From: Shewanella sp. KX20019
Lineage (GTDB): Bacteria; Pseudomonadota; Gammaproteobacteria; Enterobacterales; Shewanellaceae
DNA length: 64,000 nt
NCBI RefSeq assembly: GCF_016757755.1
Contig: NZ_CP068437.1
Coordinates: 4,464,001-4,528,000, forward strand
Direction: 5' to 3'
Positions 16,401-25,057 of the stretch are shown piece by piece; the first letter of the stretch is position 1; every line of letters begins with the position of its first letter. Made by a program: the position numbers and the translations under genes. A model generated the notes under the pieces. The model saw only the letters and a list, made by a program, of their open reading frames with translations, had not been told where the DNA came from and did no database searches.

Positions 16401-16492
16401 TAGGCTTTGCGTCAGTGTTAACACTCATCGTACTGCCGGTGACTTATACATTAATGTTCCGTATTCCTTATCCAACCAAGCAACAGAGATAA
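13412..16492 (+). CDS. RND family efflux pump, inner-membrane permease
   Basis: At 1026 residues it has the RND length and twofold repeat: one N-terminal helix, a large periplasmic loop, helices 2-6, a helix 7, a second loop and helices 8-12. The proton-relay region in helix 4 reads GMLVDNAIVVTEG, so the usual Asp-Asp pair is Asp-Asn. The helix-10 lysine is kept in IIKNGIVLVDQIN. Substrates cannot be predicted. It follows the adaptor gene and a long terminator comes after it. The 139-base gap to the adaptor is larger than usual for such pairs and holds no ORF of merit. Confidence 0.93.
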   Translation: MNFAEYSISHKVISWMFALLLLVGGSISFFSLGQLEFPEFTIKNALVVTSYPGASPQQVEEEVTLPLEDALQQLDGIKHITSINSAGLSQIEIEMNENYGADELPQIWDEVRRKINDKAVSLPQGVMAPKVIDDFGDVYGILLNVSGDGYSSRELQNYADFLRRELVLVDGIKKVTIAGIINQQVVVEISQQKLNALGLDQDYVYNLINSQNVVSNAGSMLVGDNRIRIHPTGEFDNVQQMERLLISPPSSAKLIYLADIAKIYKDNQETPSSIYHAGGNTALSIGIAFSSGVNVVDVGAAVNARMSELNSELPIGMSLDTVYDQSKMVDDTVSGFLINLAESIAIVIGVLLIFMGVRSGLLMGLVLLLTILGTFVVMNILNIELQIISLGALIIALGMLVDNAIVVTEGILIGIKRGQTRLATAKQVISQTQWPLLGATIIAIIAFAPIGLSDNATGEFCASLFQVLLISLFISWITAMTLTPFFCNIMFKDGVPSEDENDDPYKGWLFQIYRQTLNVAMRFRSVTLLLIVAALITAIVGFGHVKNVFFPASNTPMFFVDVWMPEGSDIKATERLLGRIETDLLEQQAVHNIGLVNLTTVVGQGAQRFVLSYVPEKGYSAYGQLLIEMTDLNSLNDYMRKLETQLSLRYPEAEYRFKYMENGPSPAAKIEARFFGEDPQVLRQLAAQAAQILKLEPTAVGVRHSWRNQTTLVRPQLALAQARETGISKQDLDNALLTNFSGKQIGTYRENSHLMPIIARAPASERLDAESIWKLQIWSSENNTFVPVTQVVSDFDTEWEDPLIMRRDRKRVISVLADPVNGTDETADSVFRKVKADIEAISLPRGYEFEWGGEYETSLEAQESVFSSIPLGYLGMFLITVLLFNSVRQPLVIWFTVPLAIIGVVAGLLLFDAPFSFMALLGLLSLTGMIIKNGIVLVDQINLELSEGKDAYRAVVDSAVSRVRPVLMAAITTMLGMIPLLSDAFFGSMAITIIFGLGFASVLTLIVLPVTYTLMFRIPYPTKQQR

Positions 16493-16562
16493 GGGGGTCA
16501 TCACGGATTAAATAACCCAATAGAACGATAACGCTAGTGTTATAAAAAATGCTTCCCGGCAG

Positions 16563-16596
16563 TTCAGGCCCAACACAGTAATGTGTTGGGCCTGAA
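16563..16596 (+). terminator. Terminator of the RND operon
   Basis: TTCAGGCCCAACACA, GTAA loop, TGTGTTGGGCCTGAA: a perfect 15-bp stem followed by TACTTTTAT, about 70 bases after the pump gene. Confidence 0.8.
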
Positions 16597-16710
16597 TACT
16601 TTTATCGACTTAATGGAGGATCCATTCAGCCACTTGATTAACAAAATTTTATGAGTAATCAGTAACCGAGGCTGTTAATGTAACCACTTGCTCCATTGAC
16701 GGCTGCCCCT

Positions 16711-17085
16711 ATGAAACACTCCGTATCCAATCATCACGGTCTTTCAGTTAGATTAACCACTACGCTATTGTGCAGCAGCTTACTGTCGTTCTCGGTGTTA
16801 GCTAACTGCGACGCCCCTATTGCGCAGCAAGAGCGTGAGATTGGCGCGATGGTGCAGGCCATCGATAGAGCGATTGCTGCTCCACAAACTAACTCCCTCG
16901 AAATAATCTACCAATATGGTACTGACTCGCGTTATTACGTGATGATAAGAGGCTGGTTAGTGCAAGAATTGGCAGGGGTTAATAGCCAACTTGAAGCCTA
17001 TAAACAGCAAGATGAACCGCGTCGAGTACTTGAACAAAAGGTGAGTTTTTTGCAGCAAGCTATTCGTCGTATCGATCTTGAATAA
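16711..17085 (+). CDS. Small exported protein of unknown function
   Basis: The 124-residue protein from the ATG at 16711 (a TTG at 16696 would add five residues) has a polar N-terminus, a hydrophobic stretch LTTTLLCSSLLSFSVLA and a likely cleavage before NCDAPIAQQE. The mature part is helical and rich in Gln/Glu with heptad-like spacing (EREIGAMVQAIDRAI, RRVLEQKVSFLQQAIRRID), suggesting coiled coils. I do not recognise a family. A small membrane-protein gene follows 49 bases later on the same strand and the two may be co-transcribed. No convincing ribosome site is visible. Confidence 0.6.
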   Translation: MKHSVSNHHGLSVRLTTTLLCSSLLSFSVLANCDAPIAQQEREIGAMVQAIDRAIAAPQTNSLEIIYQYGTDSRYYVMIRGWLVQELAGVNSQLEAYKQQDEPRRVLEQKVSFLQQAIRRIDLE

Positions 17086-17134
17086 ACGCGATTAGCCTGT
17101 AGCAGATGAGCACATATTTATCCAGGGACATACC

Positions 17135-17479
17135 ATGAAGACTTCAGTAAAAGCAGCCTTACTATCGGCATTTATTTGTCCTGGCGCGGGGCATTTCTAT
17201 TTAAAGCAGCGAGGGGTTGGCAATCTCATTCTCGTCACCGCTATCGCCTCTTTATCCTACTTGTGCTGGCATGCTTACCAGCGTGCACAGCTAATCTCCG
17301 GGCAGATCCTTAATGGTGAAATCCCCTTGCAACTTGATGCCATATACAGCGCTGTCACCCAAGCGCCTGTGGGTAATGAAGCAGTTTGGATTAACTTAGC
17401 CACCGCTGGCTTTATATTAGCTTGGGTTATTGGTATTGCCGATGCTTACCGCTTAGGTCGCCGCCAGGATAGTGAGTAA
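17135..17479 (+). CDS. Small inner-membrane protein, TM2/YozV-like
   Basis: The 114-residue protein has two or three hydrophobic segments: KAALLSAFICPGAGHFYL, LILVTAIASLSYLCWHAY and LATAGFILAWVIGIADAYRL. The CPGAGHFYLKQRGVGN pattern and the closing IGIADAYRLGRR resemble TM2-type proteins (PG.G.FYLG..G...DAY). The function is unknown. Spacing to the upstream exported-protein gene is 49 bases. A strong terminator follows. Confidence 0.65.
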   Translation: MKTSVKAALLSAFICPGAGHFYLKQRGVGNLILVTAIASLSYLCWHAYQRAQLISGQILNGEIPLQLDAIYSAVTQAPVGNEAVWINLATAGFILAWVIGIADAYRLGRRQDSE

Positions 17480-17498
17480 ACTGCCATAAACTCCACTA

Positions 17499-17527
17499 AA
17501 AAGGGTTACTCATTGAGTAACCCTTTT
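17499..17527. terminator. Bidirectional terminator
   Basis: AAAAGGGTTACTC, loop ATT, GAGTAACCCTTTT: a perfect 13-bp stem with A and T runs on both sides, placed between the TM2-like gene and the convergent DFSK-repeat gene. Confidence 0.85.
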
Positions 17528-17572
17528 CTATTAGTAACGCTGATTTAAAACAAAGCTCAATCGCGGTAGCGA

Positions 17573-17887
17573 TTACATGAATGACTCTTTCGCTGCATCA
17601 GTTTTAGAGAAATCATGTTGCGTAGTAGGGTGACGCTGCTGATGCATCTCTGACTTTACATTCTTTGAAAAGTCATAAGCCCTAGTCGCCGCTAACGTCT
17701 TTGAAAAATCATGACGACTTGAGATCCGCTGAATATTGTTTGGCTGATCTGCAGCAGGTACATTTTTAGAAAAATCGTAATCAGCACGTGCTGCTGCTGT
17801 TTTAGAAAAATCTGGTCGTTCAGCCATCGCTGATGTCGAAACTAAGGTAATAACTACAGATAAGGCTACGCTGGTTAACATTTTCAT
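17573..17887 (-). CDS. Exported DFSK-repeat protein, unknown function
   Basis: From the ATG at 17887 (GGAG six bases upstream) the protein is 104 residues with a signal peptide ending TSAMA. The mature 80 or so residues carry five DFSK motifs that alternate in form: DFSKT..AA.ARADYDFSKNV, then HDFSKTLAATRAYDFSKNV, then HDFSKTDAAKESF. This is a two-and-a-half-unit repeat of DFSKT/DFSKN pairs with basic, Gln-rich spacers. There is no cysteine and no known domain. A role in binding to the cell surface, peptidoglycan or a metal is possible, but I have no evidence for any of them. Low-complexity repeats explain its small size. Confidence 0.7.
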   Translation of the reverse strand: MKMLTSVALSVVITLVSTSAMAERPDFSKTAAARADYDFSKNVPAADQPNNIQRISSRHDFSKTLAATRAYDFSKNVKSEMHQQRHPTTQHDFSKTDAAKESFM

Positions 17888-18022
17888 ATACAACTCCAAT
17901 CTTATTTGCCCATTTCATTAACAAACAGTCTAATTGATTTACCTGTTTTAGAGAACAAAAAAGGGGCGAATTTTGCAATTTGATACATATAACATACAAA
18001 AGTTTAAAACTATGCTAGTTGA

Positions 18023-18469
18023 CTATGCTATTGGAGGGGGATTAACTATATGAAGGGTAACTGTTTTAACTGACCATAGCGGATCAGCAACTCTTTCACT
18101 CTCGAGATTGAATTGTAAGGCTAGCGAAACAAGATGGTATAAGCCTGATGTACAACCACCGTGAGTCGTACAATGTCCTGATGCCAATTCCTGACAAAAG
18201 GTTTCACAATCGAGCACGTAATCGCTTTCTAAATCGCCAAGTTGAGCTAACTGCTGTTGTGACTCCGTTATTTCAGAATCTACGGAGAAAAAATTAATCA
18301 ACTTGGCTTGAGCACTTGCTGAAGATGTTCGCTGTAGATACAACTCCGATGCTGCGGTTTGATTTTTGCTTGCTGTGTGTAACAGATCTGGCAACGCCAT
18401 CGCTGGCGTGAGCAAAAACTGCCCCAACAACGAGATGACTAAAAACAGATGTGTTATTCGTTTAAGCAA
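18023..18469 (-). CDS. Exported Cys/His-containing protein of unknown function
   Basis: The 148-residue protein begins with a signal peptide (MLKRITHLFLVISLLGQFLL, cleavage near TPAMA). The mature part has a helical Gln/Ser-rich region followed by a cysteine cluster CETFCQELASGHCTTHGGC, and it ends HIVNPPPIA. A terminal PPPIA after a Cys/His cluster is seen in small exported proteins encoded near metal-transport genes, and 38761-39051 in this window has a similar plan. That resemblance is weak and no function follows from it. It is monocistronic. Confidence 0.65.
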   Translation of the reverse strand: MLKRITHLFLVISLLGQFLLTPAMALPDLLHTASKNQTAASELYLQRTSSASAQAKLINFFSVDSEITESQQQLAQLGDLESDYVLDCETFCQELASGHCTTHGGCTSGLYHLVSLALQFNLESERVADPLWSVKTVTLHIVNPPPIA

Positions 18470-18554
18470 AAGAGTTCCTAAATTTCAGTATATAGAATGA
18501 TTACTCAAATATAGACAAGTCGGCCTCAGAAAAGTTTCATTTCGCCACCAATAA

Positions 18555-18584
18555 AAAAGCGCCTAGTTATAGCTAAGCGCTTTT
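18555..18584 (-). terminator. Terminator of the metalloprotease gene
   Basis: AAAAGCGC..TAG / TTAT / ..CTA.GCGCTTTT with one bulge, 35 bases beyond the metalloprotease stop and rich in T at its 3' side on the minus strand. Confidence 0.7.
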
Positions 18585-18618
18585 CATATTAAGAGACAAT
18601 CTTGGGTAAACCTAGACC

Positions 18619-21021
18619 CTAAATAGGGGAACCCGGTGGCATAGGTAAAGGCTTAGCAATAAGCTTAGCCTTTGCGTCTTTCATGCCCTTTTCAATGCCT
18701 TGCTGCAGCCAAGCAAAGTGCGCAGCTTCGTACGCACTGACACGCTTCACTTTGCGCTTTAATTGCTTAATGGTGTAGTTCAAACGCTCTGCAAGCTGCG
18801 CTTTAACTTCAGGCCGAGTCTTTTCGTTATGATACGCCTGTAGCAGGACATCTAGCGTGACGGCATTGACTCGCATCCACACTCCTAGCTCAGGCCCATT
18901 CGGAATATCAGCAAAAACGGTTTTGGCTAAGACTTTATCGGTCACTTTTGACACCGACCACTGCTCTTTGTCATTTAGATAAGCTTGGTTAACACGATTC
19001 AGCCGCTCTGGCACAAAAATTTGTGCCAGCGCATGTCGACTTAATACTTCAGCCATTCCTAGTGGATCTGCAACCACGCCGAGTCCTGAATGGAAGCTCT
19101 CTCGGGTATGGCTATAGTTACCCGCCTTAGGCACTAACATCTGCTGCAGTGACTCAGTAATGGCCAACTCACTCGGTGCTAAAGTCGCCAGTACTGCCTG
19201 CAACGCTTGTTGCTGTAGTGCCGGAGCAAGATAGTGCCACGACTGACCATCCACACCATCAGCATAGCTGTAGTCGGTACCGCCGATAAACTTGGCTGCA
19301 GCGGTTATTTGGAATCGAGTTAATAGATAAATAGGCACAAAGGCGTCACTGAGCTCACCCTTGGGTTGCTCAGCTAATAATGCTTCGGCAGAAAAATCTT
19401 CTATCGCTTTTGCTCGCACTGCGCTTAGTCGGCTCAATTCAGCAACCGGATCGTTGCCGTTATCCCACAAGCTGGCATAAGCGTTACTTGCCCCTGCACT
19501 TCTTGAGTCTGCTTCACCGATATATCTAAGCCCTTGACGCTCAACCTCTACACGCATATCGCTGAGAGCTACCTTTTCCTGCTCTAGATCTGAGTACTCA
19601 GCATAACCATAAGCAACGGTATATTTATCCCAAACGCCAATACCTTCATCATAAGGCCGAGAGATATCGATCTTGCCACCGTTAACCATGACCATCGGGT
19701 GTGGATAGTCCATCACCGAGGCATTGCTATTACTCGATGCGGCAAAGTTATGATCTAACCCTAATGTGTGACCAACTTCATGGGCTGCAAGCTGCCGTAT
19801 TCTCGCCAGTGATAACGCCATTGCAGCATCGTCAGCAGCGGATCGGTCTTGCCAACCAGCAGTGAGACCGCGAGCAATAAGGTGGTCCTGTCGCACACGC
19901 TGGCTACCAAGCGTGACATGGCCTTTAATGATTTCACCCGTGCGTGGATCGGTCACCGCAGATCCATAAGACCACCCCCGTGTTGCACGATGCACCCACT
20001 GGATCACGTTATAACGCACATCTTGGGGATCGGCGTCTTCTGGCAATAGCTCGACTTTAAAGCCATTGATAAAACCGGCATCGGTAAAGGCGTCCTCCCA
20101 CCAGCTTGCGCCCTCAAGTAGCGCTGAGCGGATAGGCTCGGGCACACCAGGATCTAGGTAGTAAGTAATCGGTTTAACCACCTGGCTCGGCGCAGTACCC
20201 GGGGTAATTTTTTCTAATCGGTGGCGCAACAGCATGCGTTGGCGAATATCTTGGTCAACACGAGTGCCATAATCGAGATAATCATCGGATAGGTAGCCGC
20301 TCATAGGATGGTAAGCACGCGTCTGATATTGCTCTTCGGGCAACGCGATAAACGAGTAGCGTAAACGCACTGACATATGCTTGGCATCGGGCGTGACCTG
20401 GGCAACATAGTTACCCTCTTTGGCACTATTGAAAGTCAGCAGTACATCCACATCGCTATTTCGCTCAAACGATTTCACCCCTTCAGGTAAAATCAAAGAC
20501 TTGGCTTTGTCTAACTGGTAGCTACCCTGTTTAGTTTGCTCTAAGACATCACTAATACCATGTAGATCGTTAACGACCAGATCATTTATGGCGACTAAGT
20601 TACGCTTACCCGTAACGACTTTTCCGCGCCATAAAACAGATTCAGCAAATGCCTCTTTCACTGCACGTTGTTCGGCTGCATTATCAGTACTTGCGCGGTA
20701 AGCGGTATTGAGCTGTTTAAGAATAAGGTATGGGCCGTGGCGCTCAAACTGCACCATTCGGGTGCGGCCTAGCTGGCCTCTATCAAGACCAATATCATTG
20801 GAACCTACCCCATGAGGTAAGCTGGTGAGTAATAGAAAAGGTTGATTGAGTTTGTTGGCTTCAATGTAGAGTTCACCAGATGCTTTTTCATAAAACAGAT
20901 TGATGAAACCTGTAGCTGCTTGGCTTTTTTTAATAATCGTCGTGGTGTTAATTGCAGCATACGAACTGGTCAATGGCACCGTCGCCAAGGCGATTGCCAG
21001 TGCAAGTTTGTAGGGTTTCAT
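18619..21021 (-). CDS. Large exported zinc-dependent metalloprotease (DUF5117/DUF4953 type)
   Basis: The 800-residue protein starts with a signal peptide (MKPYKLALAIALATVPLTSSYA). The zinc site is HEVGHTLGLDH at residues 414-424, the extended HExxHxxGxxH of metzincins, followed by a methionine-turn candidate SVMDYPHP. The N-terminal region is the DUF5117-like beta domain (LYIEANKLNQPFLLLTSLPH) and the centre the DUF4953-like catalytic part (STDNA..; RATRGWSYGSAVTDPRTGEI). These proteases are periplasmic or secreted in marine bacteria, and their substrates are unknown. It has no operon partner. A TATCGTATCGATACAATA palindrome-like stretch lies 25-40 bases upstream of the start. Confidence 0.88.
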   Translation of the reverse strand: MKPYKLALAIALATVPLTSSYAAINTTTIIKKSQAATGFINLFYEKASGELYIEANKLNQPFLLLTSLPHGVGSNDIGLDRGQLGRTRMVQFERHGPYLILKQLNTAYRASTDNAAEQRAVKEAFAESVLWRGKVVTGKRNLVAINDLVVNDLHGISDVLEQTKQGSYQLDKAKSLILPEGVKSFERNSDVDVLLTFNSAKEGNYVAQVTPDAKHMSVRLRYSFIALPEEQYQTRAYHPMSGYLSDDYLDYGTRVDQDIRQRMLLRHRLEKITPGTAPSQVVKPITYYLDPGVPEPIRSALLEGASWWEDAFTDAGFINGFKVELLPEDADPQDVRYNVIQWVHRATRGWSYGSAVTDPRTGEIIKGHVTLGSQRVRQDHLIARGLTAGWQDRSAADDAAMALSLARIRQLAAHEVGHTLGLDHNFAASSNSNASVMDYPHPMVMVNGGKIDISRPYDEGIGVWDKYTVAYGYAEYSDLEQEKVALSDMRVEVERQGLRYIGEADSRSAGASNAYASLWDNGNDPVAELSRLSAVRAKAIEDFSAEALLAEQPKGELSDAFVPIYLLTRFQITAAAKFIGGTDYSYADGVDGQSWHYLAPALQQQALQAVLATLAPSELAITESLQQMLVPKAGNYSHTRESFHSGLGVVADPLGMAEVLSRHALAQIFVPERLNRVNQAYLNDKEQWSVSKVTDKVLAKTVFADIPNGPELGVWMRVNAVTLDVLLQAYHNEKTRPEVKAQLAERLNYTIKQLKRKVKRVSAYEAAHFAWLQQGIEKGMKDAKAKLIAKPLPMPPGSPI

Positions 21022-21114
21022 GGTCTCTCCTTGAGCCTTATTGTTCGCTATCGTATCGATACAATAGTCTTTATTATTGGTTAGCTTAATAAATAGGCTG
21101 GCACTATTGCAAGC

Positions 21115-21143
21115 CTATACCCATCCTATATCAATAGTTATTC
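21115..21143 (+). repeat. Short relative of the dispersed TATACCCATCC repeat
   Basis: TATACCCATCCTATATCAA followed by TAGTTATTCC shares its first 12 bases with the repeat at 983 and its GTTATTCC with the one at 30925-31012. It looks like an internally deleted copy, close to the 3' end of the hybrid kinase gene. Confidence 0.4.
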
Positions 21144-21150
21144 CGCCAAA

Positions 21151-24100
21151 TCATGATTTTCTACCACATACGCTAATCCAATGAGTTATTGTTTCAAATA
21201 ACTCATTAAGGACAATAGGTTTAGTAATATGTGCATTCATCCCTGCTGACAGACTTTTCTCTCTATCGCCAGACATTGCATGGGCCGTCATCGCGATAAC
21301 CGGCAGCTCTGATACTGGATAACGTTTACGCAGCTCTCTGGTTGCGGTTAAACCATCCATCACAGGCATCTGAATATCCATCAGTACCGCATCATAATTC
21401 CCAGCATCAATCATATCTAAGGCTATTTGACCGTTATCGGCCACATCGACCATATAACCGGCACTCTTCAGTAGCTCAGTCGCAACCTGCTGGTTAATAA
21501 AGTTATCTTCTACCAATAATATGTAGCCAGCGTCTTTATCTGACACATCTTCAATCACCTCTGGCAGCTGATTTAAACTAGGTTCATCAGAGAATGCCGA
21601 GATAATTTCATCAAACAGAGATGAGGCTTTAAAGGGCTTTTGCAGCAGGGCAAATACATTAGAGGCTTCAACGTCCTTATGCATTGGCTCTGCCGCGTAA
21701 GCAGTCATCATGATGATCACTGGACGCTTAGCCAGTTTGCCTTCAGCCACCATGGCGTCGATCTCTTTAATCACCGCAATGCCATCCATCTCAGGCATCA
21801 TCCAATCGAGCAGTAACAGATCGACCGGATTCTTACTGAGTTTATATAACCCCTCGGGACCACTCGCGGCAGTATCGACTGTGAAGTGAAAATCACGCAT
21901 GACACTAGAATAGATCTGCAATGCGGTAGGGTTATCGTCGATGACTAAGGTCTTTAAGTTGCCTAACGTTGCCGGCACGATTAATGGAAGTACTTCAGCT
22001 TCTTCGGCAATCTCAAAGCTAATGGTAAAGCTAAAGCTACTACCCACCCCCATCTCACTTTCAACTTGCATGGTACCGCCCATCATCGACACTAGGTGTT
22101 TACTGATGGACAGCCCAAGGCCGGTACCACCATATTTACGCGTGGTTGAACCATCAGCTTGGGCAAAGGCGTCAAACAAAATAGCTTGCTGCTCTTTGCT
22201 GATCCCGATGCCTGTATCACGTACCCAGAATTTAAGTGTAATACGATGATCTCGCTCACCTACATCTTCACAGCCAAGCTCAATCTCTCCAGACTGAGTG
22301 AACTTAACCGCATTAGAGAGCATGTTAATTAGCACTTGCCCAAGACGCAGTGGATCGCCCTCAAGGATAAGCCCTGCTGTGACTGGTGCATACAACAGTA
22401 GTTCGACCCCCTTCTCCTGCGCTTTGAGGGCATTGAGATCCAGTGCATGATCCAGCACTTTATCGAGTGGGAATGCTACCCGTTCAAGCTCAAGTTTACC
22501 GGCTTCAATCTTTGAGAAGTCGAGAATGTCGTTGATAATTCGCAGTAATGAATGAGCAGAGAAACCTGCTTTGTCGAGGTAATCTTTTTGCTGCGCCGTT
22601 AACGACGTACGCTGCGCCAGCTGTAACATACCAATAATGGCGTTCATCGGTGTGCGGATCTCGTGGCTCATATTAGCCAAGAATTCACTCTTATAAAGGT
22701 TTGCCATTTCAGCGTCTTGCTTAGCTTCAAGCATGGCAACTTCGTTACGCTTATGGCGAGTAATGTCTTTATGGGTGCCCACCATGCGTTTAGGTTGGTT
22801 GGTGGGGGTAAACTCAACCACTCGTCCACGCGATAGCAGCCAATGGTACTCGCCATTTTTACCTAGCATTCTAAATTCTACGTCGTAGGTGCCAACAGGA
22901 TCGCTCAAGTACTCGTTACGATGTTCCTCGACCCGTATACGGTCATCAGGGTGAATAAGCTCATCGATTGTTGACACTAACGCGGGAAACTCATTGCTCT
23001 TATAACCCAACATTGAGTAATAAGCTGGATTACAAATAATTTGCTCTGAATCTAAATACCAATCCCACAGACCATCTTCTACTGCATCCATTGCGAGATG
23101 ATAACGCTCTTCAGACAAACGCAGCTGCTCTGCAGATTCATACTCACGAGTGACATCACGCCATACCGCAATCAAACCCAATAACTCATCACGGCGGTTA
23201 TAGAATGGGATTTTAAGGGTATCGAGCAGTACAGGCTTACCCGCCAACTCCACTTTCTCTTGGTAACGTAACGGTACTCGGTTAGTTAGGACTCTTTCAT
23301 CTTCCGCTCGAATACGAACCGCTTGCTCGCTCGGTATCAATGCATCGGCATACTGACCGATGAGCTCATTCTCGGTGTAACCAAGCATTCGCTCTGCTGA
23401 TTTATTACACCCCAAATAACGACCATCTTTATCTTTAAACACAATGGCTTCTGGAATCGAATCGAGTAGCGAACGTAGCAAGGCATACTCTTGTTCACGC
23501 CGCTCGGTGGTGTCTTTTAATCGCTCAGTACGTTGTGCAACGAGCTTGTCCAACCGCCGGTTTTGTTCTGCTAGGTGTCGGGTATATTGCTTGTTCTCTT
23601 CAAAAATCCGACTCACTAATTGGAACCAGGGAGCCCACCCCTCAGTGATCTTCTCCGGGGGTTTAATCGGTTCAGCCGAGCACTCTTCTAAGTGGGTTAA
23701 CAATCGCGTCGCAGGATTAACGAATGAGCGACGTGTCTGCCAATGTACAATGGTGACCAAGATCGATAACGCCATCACCACCAACACAAATGACATCTCT
23801 AGTTTTTCCCAAGAATCCTTAAATAGGTCATCCACATCTTGCAGATACAGTAGTCGCCAAGGGGCATTATTTAACGCAACAGAATGAATGTAGTAACCAT
23901 TGCGAATGATTCCTTCATGGGCATCAAACAGCTCTGACTCTGGAACCGAGTGCAACTCAGAGGGAATTTTTTGGCTGATATGGTAGACCCGACTAAAGTC
24001 AGAGGTATCGATATCGCTGTGGGACAAAATATTGTTATCTTGATCCAGCAAGATAACGGTACCCGGCATTTTAAAGTAGAGGCGGATCTGTTTTGCCAAT

Positions 24101-24855
24101 GAGGATAATGTCATGTCTAGATTGATTGAGCCGATAAACTCATCTTCTAGATAAATAGGTACCCCTAAAGTTGTCAGCAAGCCCTTTTCAGTAGGCTCTA
24201 CGTACGCTGGACTCCAGGCAATACTGCGCTGTGGGTTCATCGCAGGGGTGACGAGCTGAAACTGTTTTTTATTCAGTAGTTCATCACGAAAACGTTGCTC
24301 ATCCGATGGCCACGGATAGTAGGACATGATGCGACGCTTGGATATGTAGTAAACCGATGATGCTTTTGGCGCGGCTTGTTTTGCTACCGGAAACGACAGC
24401 GACAGTTCAAAAAGCATCTCCAGCTCTTGGTAAAACTTGTCACTGCGTCCATTGAGAGAACCCGCTCCGGTGATCCGCCCCATACTGGTGAATGGGTCGC
24501 CGGTATGGGCATAATTGGGTTCAAGGGTAAAAAACTGGCCACTTTCATCAAACTTTTCATATTGAGGTAAGCGGTCTTTACGCACCAACTCACCCAGTTT
24601 TAGATGGTCAATGGCAACATCTCGCAAGCTTTTAACCGCGCGAATACTGGATTCAAGCAGCAAATCAATCTGCATAACGTGACGTTCGACGAGCTCTTCA
24701 CGCTGCTCCATTACCTGGGTCTTTTGTCTTTCAAAAAAGAGCCCTGCTGTCAGCAAGGCCATAATAATCACACCGATATAAGTGTAAAAAACAGCTCTAC
24801 TATAGTTTTTTTGTATCGGTGACTTTAACTGCGGAGCCGGATCAGTCGGTTTCAT
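21151..24855 (-). CDS. Hybrid sensor histidine kinase (Cache-PAS-PAS-HK-REC-REC)
   Basis: The 1234 residues read as: TM1 21-41, a periplasmic Cache-type sensor 45-350, TM2 355-371, a coiled linker, PAS 460-575, PAS/PAC 585-705, then the HisKA box SHEIRTPMNAIIGML with His731. The ATPase has N (LINMLSNAVKFT), G1 (DTGIGI) and G2 (GTGLGLSI). Two receivers follow, with phospho-acceptors D1017 (LLLLDWMMPEMDG) and D1160 (DAVLMDIQMPVMDG). There is no HPt domain, so phosphate must pass to a separate HPt protein. The periplasmic ligand is unknown. It is monocistronic. Confidence 0.93.
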   Translation of the reverse strand: MKPTDPAPQLKSPIQKNYSRAVFYTYIGVIIMALLTAGLFFERQKTQVMEQREELVERHVMQIDLLLESSIRAVKSLRDVAIDHLKLGELVRKDRLPQYEKFDESGQFFTLEPNYAHTGDPFTSMGRITGAGSLNGRSDKFYQELEMLFELSLSFPVAKQAAPKASSVYYISKRRIMSYYPWPSDEQRFRDELLNKKQFQLVTPAMNPQRSIAWSPAYVEPTEKGLLTTLGVPIYLEDEFIGSINLDMTLSSLAKQIRLYFKMPGTVILLDQDNNILSHSDIDTSDFSRVYHISQKIPSELHSVPESELFDAHEGIIRNGYYIHSVALNNAPWRLLYLQDVDDLFKDSWEKLEMSFVLVVMALSILVTIVHWQTRRSFVNPATRLLTHLEECSAEPIKPPEKITEGWAPWFQLVSRIFEENKQYTRHLAEQNRRLDKLVAQRTERLKDTTERREQEYALLRSLLDSIPEAIVFKDKDGRYLGCNKSAERMLGYTENELIGQYADALIPSEQAVRIRAEDERVLTNRVPLRYQEKVELAGKPVLLDTLKIPFYNRRDELLGLIAVWRDVTREYESAEQLRLSEERYHLAMDAVEDGLWDWYLDSEQIICNPAYYSMLGYKSNEFPALVSTIDELIHPDDRIRVEEHRNEYLSDPVGTYDVEFRMLGKNGEYHWLLSRGRVVEFTPTNQPKRMVGTHKDITRHKRNEVAMLEAKQDAEMANLYKSEFLANMSHEIRTPMNAIIGMLQLAQRTSLTAQQKDYLDKAGFSAHSLLRIINDILDFSKIEAGKLELERVAFPLDKVLDHALDLNALKAQEKGVELLLYAPVTAGLILEGDPLRLGQVLINMLSNAVKFTQSGEIELGCEDVGERDHRITLKFWVRDTGIGISKEQQAILFDAFAQADGSTTRKYGGTGLGLSISKHLVSMMGGTMQVESEMGVGSSFSFTISFEIAEEAEVLPLIVPATLGNLKTLVIDDNPTALQIYSSVMRDFHFTVDTAASGPEGLYKLSKNPVDLLLLDWMMPEMDGIAVIKEIDAMVAEGKLAKRPVIIMMTAYAAEPMHKDVEASNVFALLQKPFKASSLFDEIISAFSDEPSLNQLPEVIEDVSDKDAGYILLVEDNFINQQVATELLKSAGYMVDVADNGQIALDMIDAGNYDAVLMDIQMPVMDGLTATRELRKRYPVSELPVIAMTAHAMSGDREKSLSAGMNAHITKPIVLNELFETITHWISVCGRKS

Positions 24856-24992
24856 TTACAACCCTTGCTAATACTCAATCAGAATGCGTGATCATTAGTG
24901 CCAATGCCTAAGCAAATGCTTACCAATAGTATCAGGAAGATAGCTTATTGGAATACTCAATATTAGTTTAAAATGTAACGAGTATGAGGAGA

Positions 24993-25019
24993 AGAGGCCT
25001 CAATATAGGTGAGGCCTCT
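24993..25019 (-). terminator. Terminator downstream of the PhoH-family gene
   Basis: AGAGGCCTCA pairs perfectly with TGAGGCCTCT around seven bases, about 40 bases after the PhoH-family stop. On the minus strand it is followed by TTCTCCTC. Confidence 0.65.
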
Positions 25020-25057
25020 GAGTTTACCAAAATCTAGCTTAAAATGACTGGTTGAAC

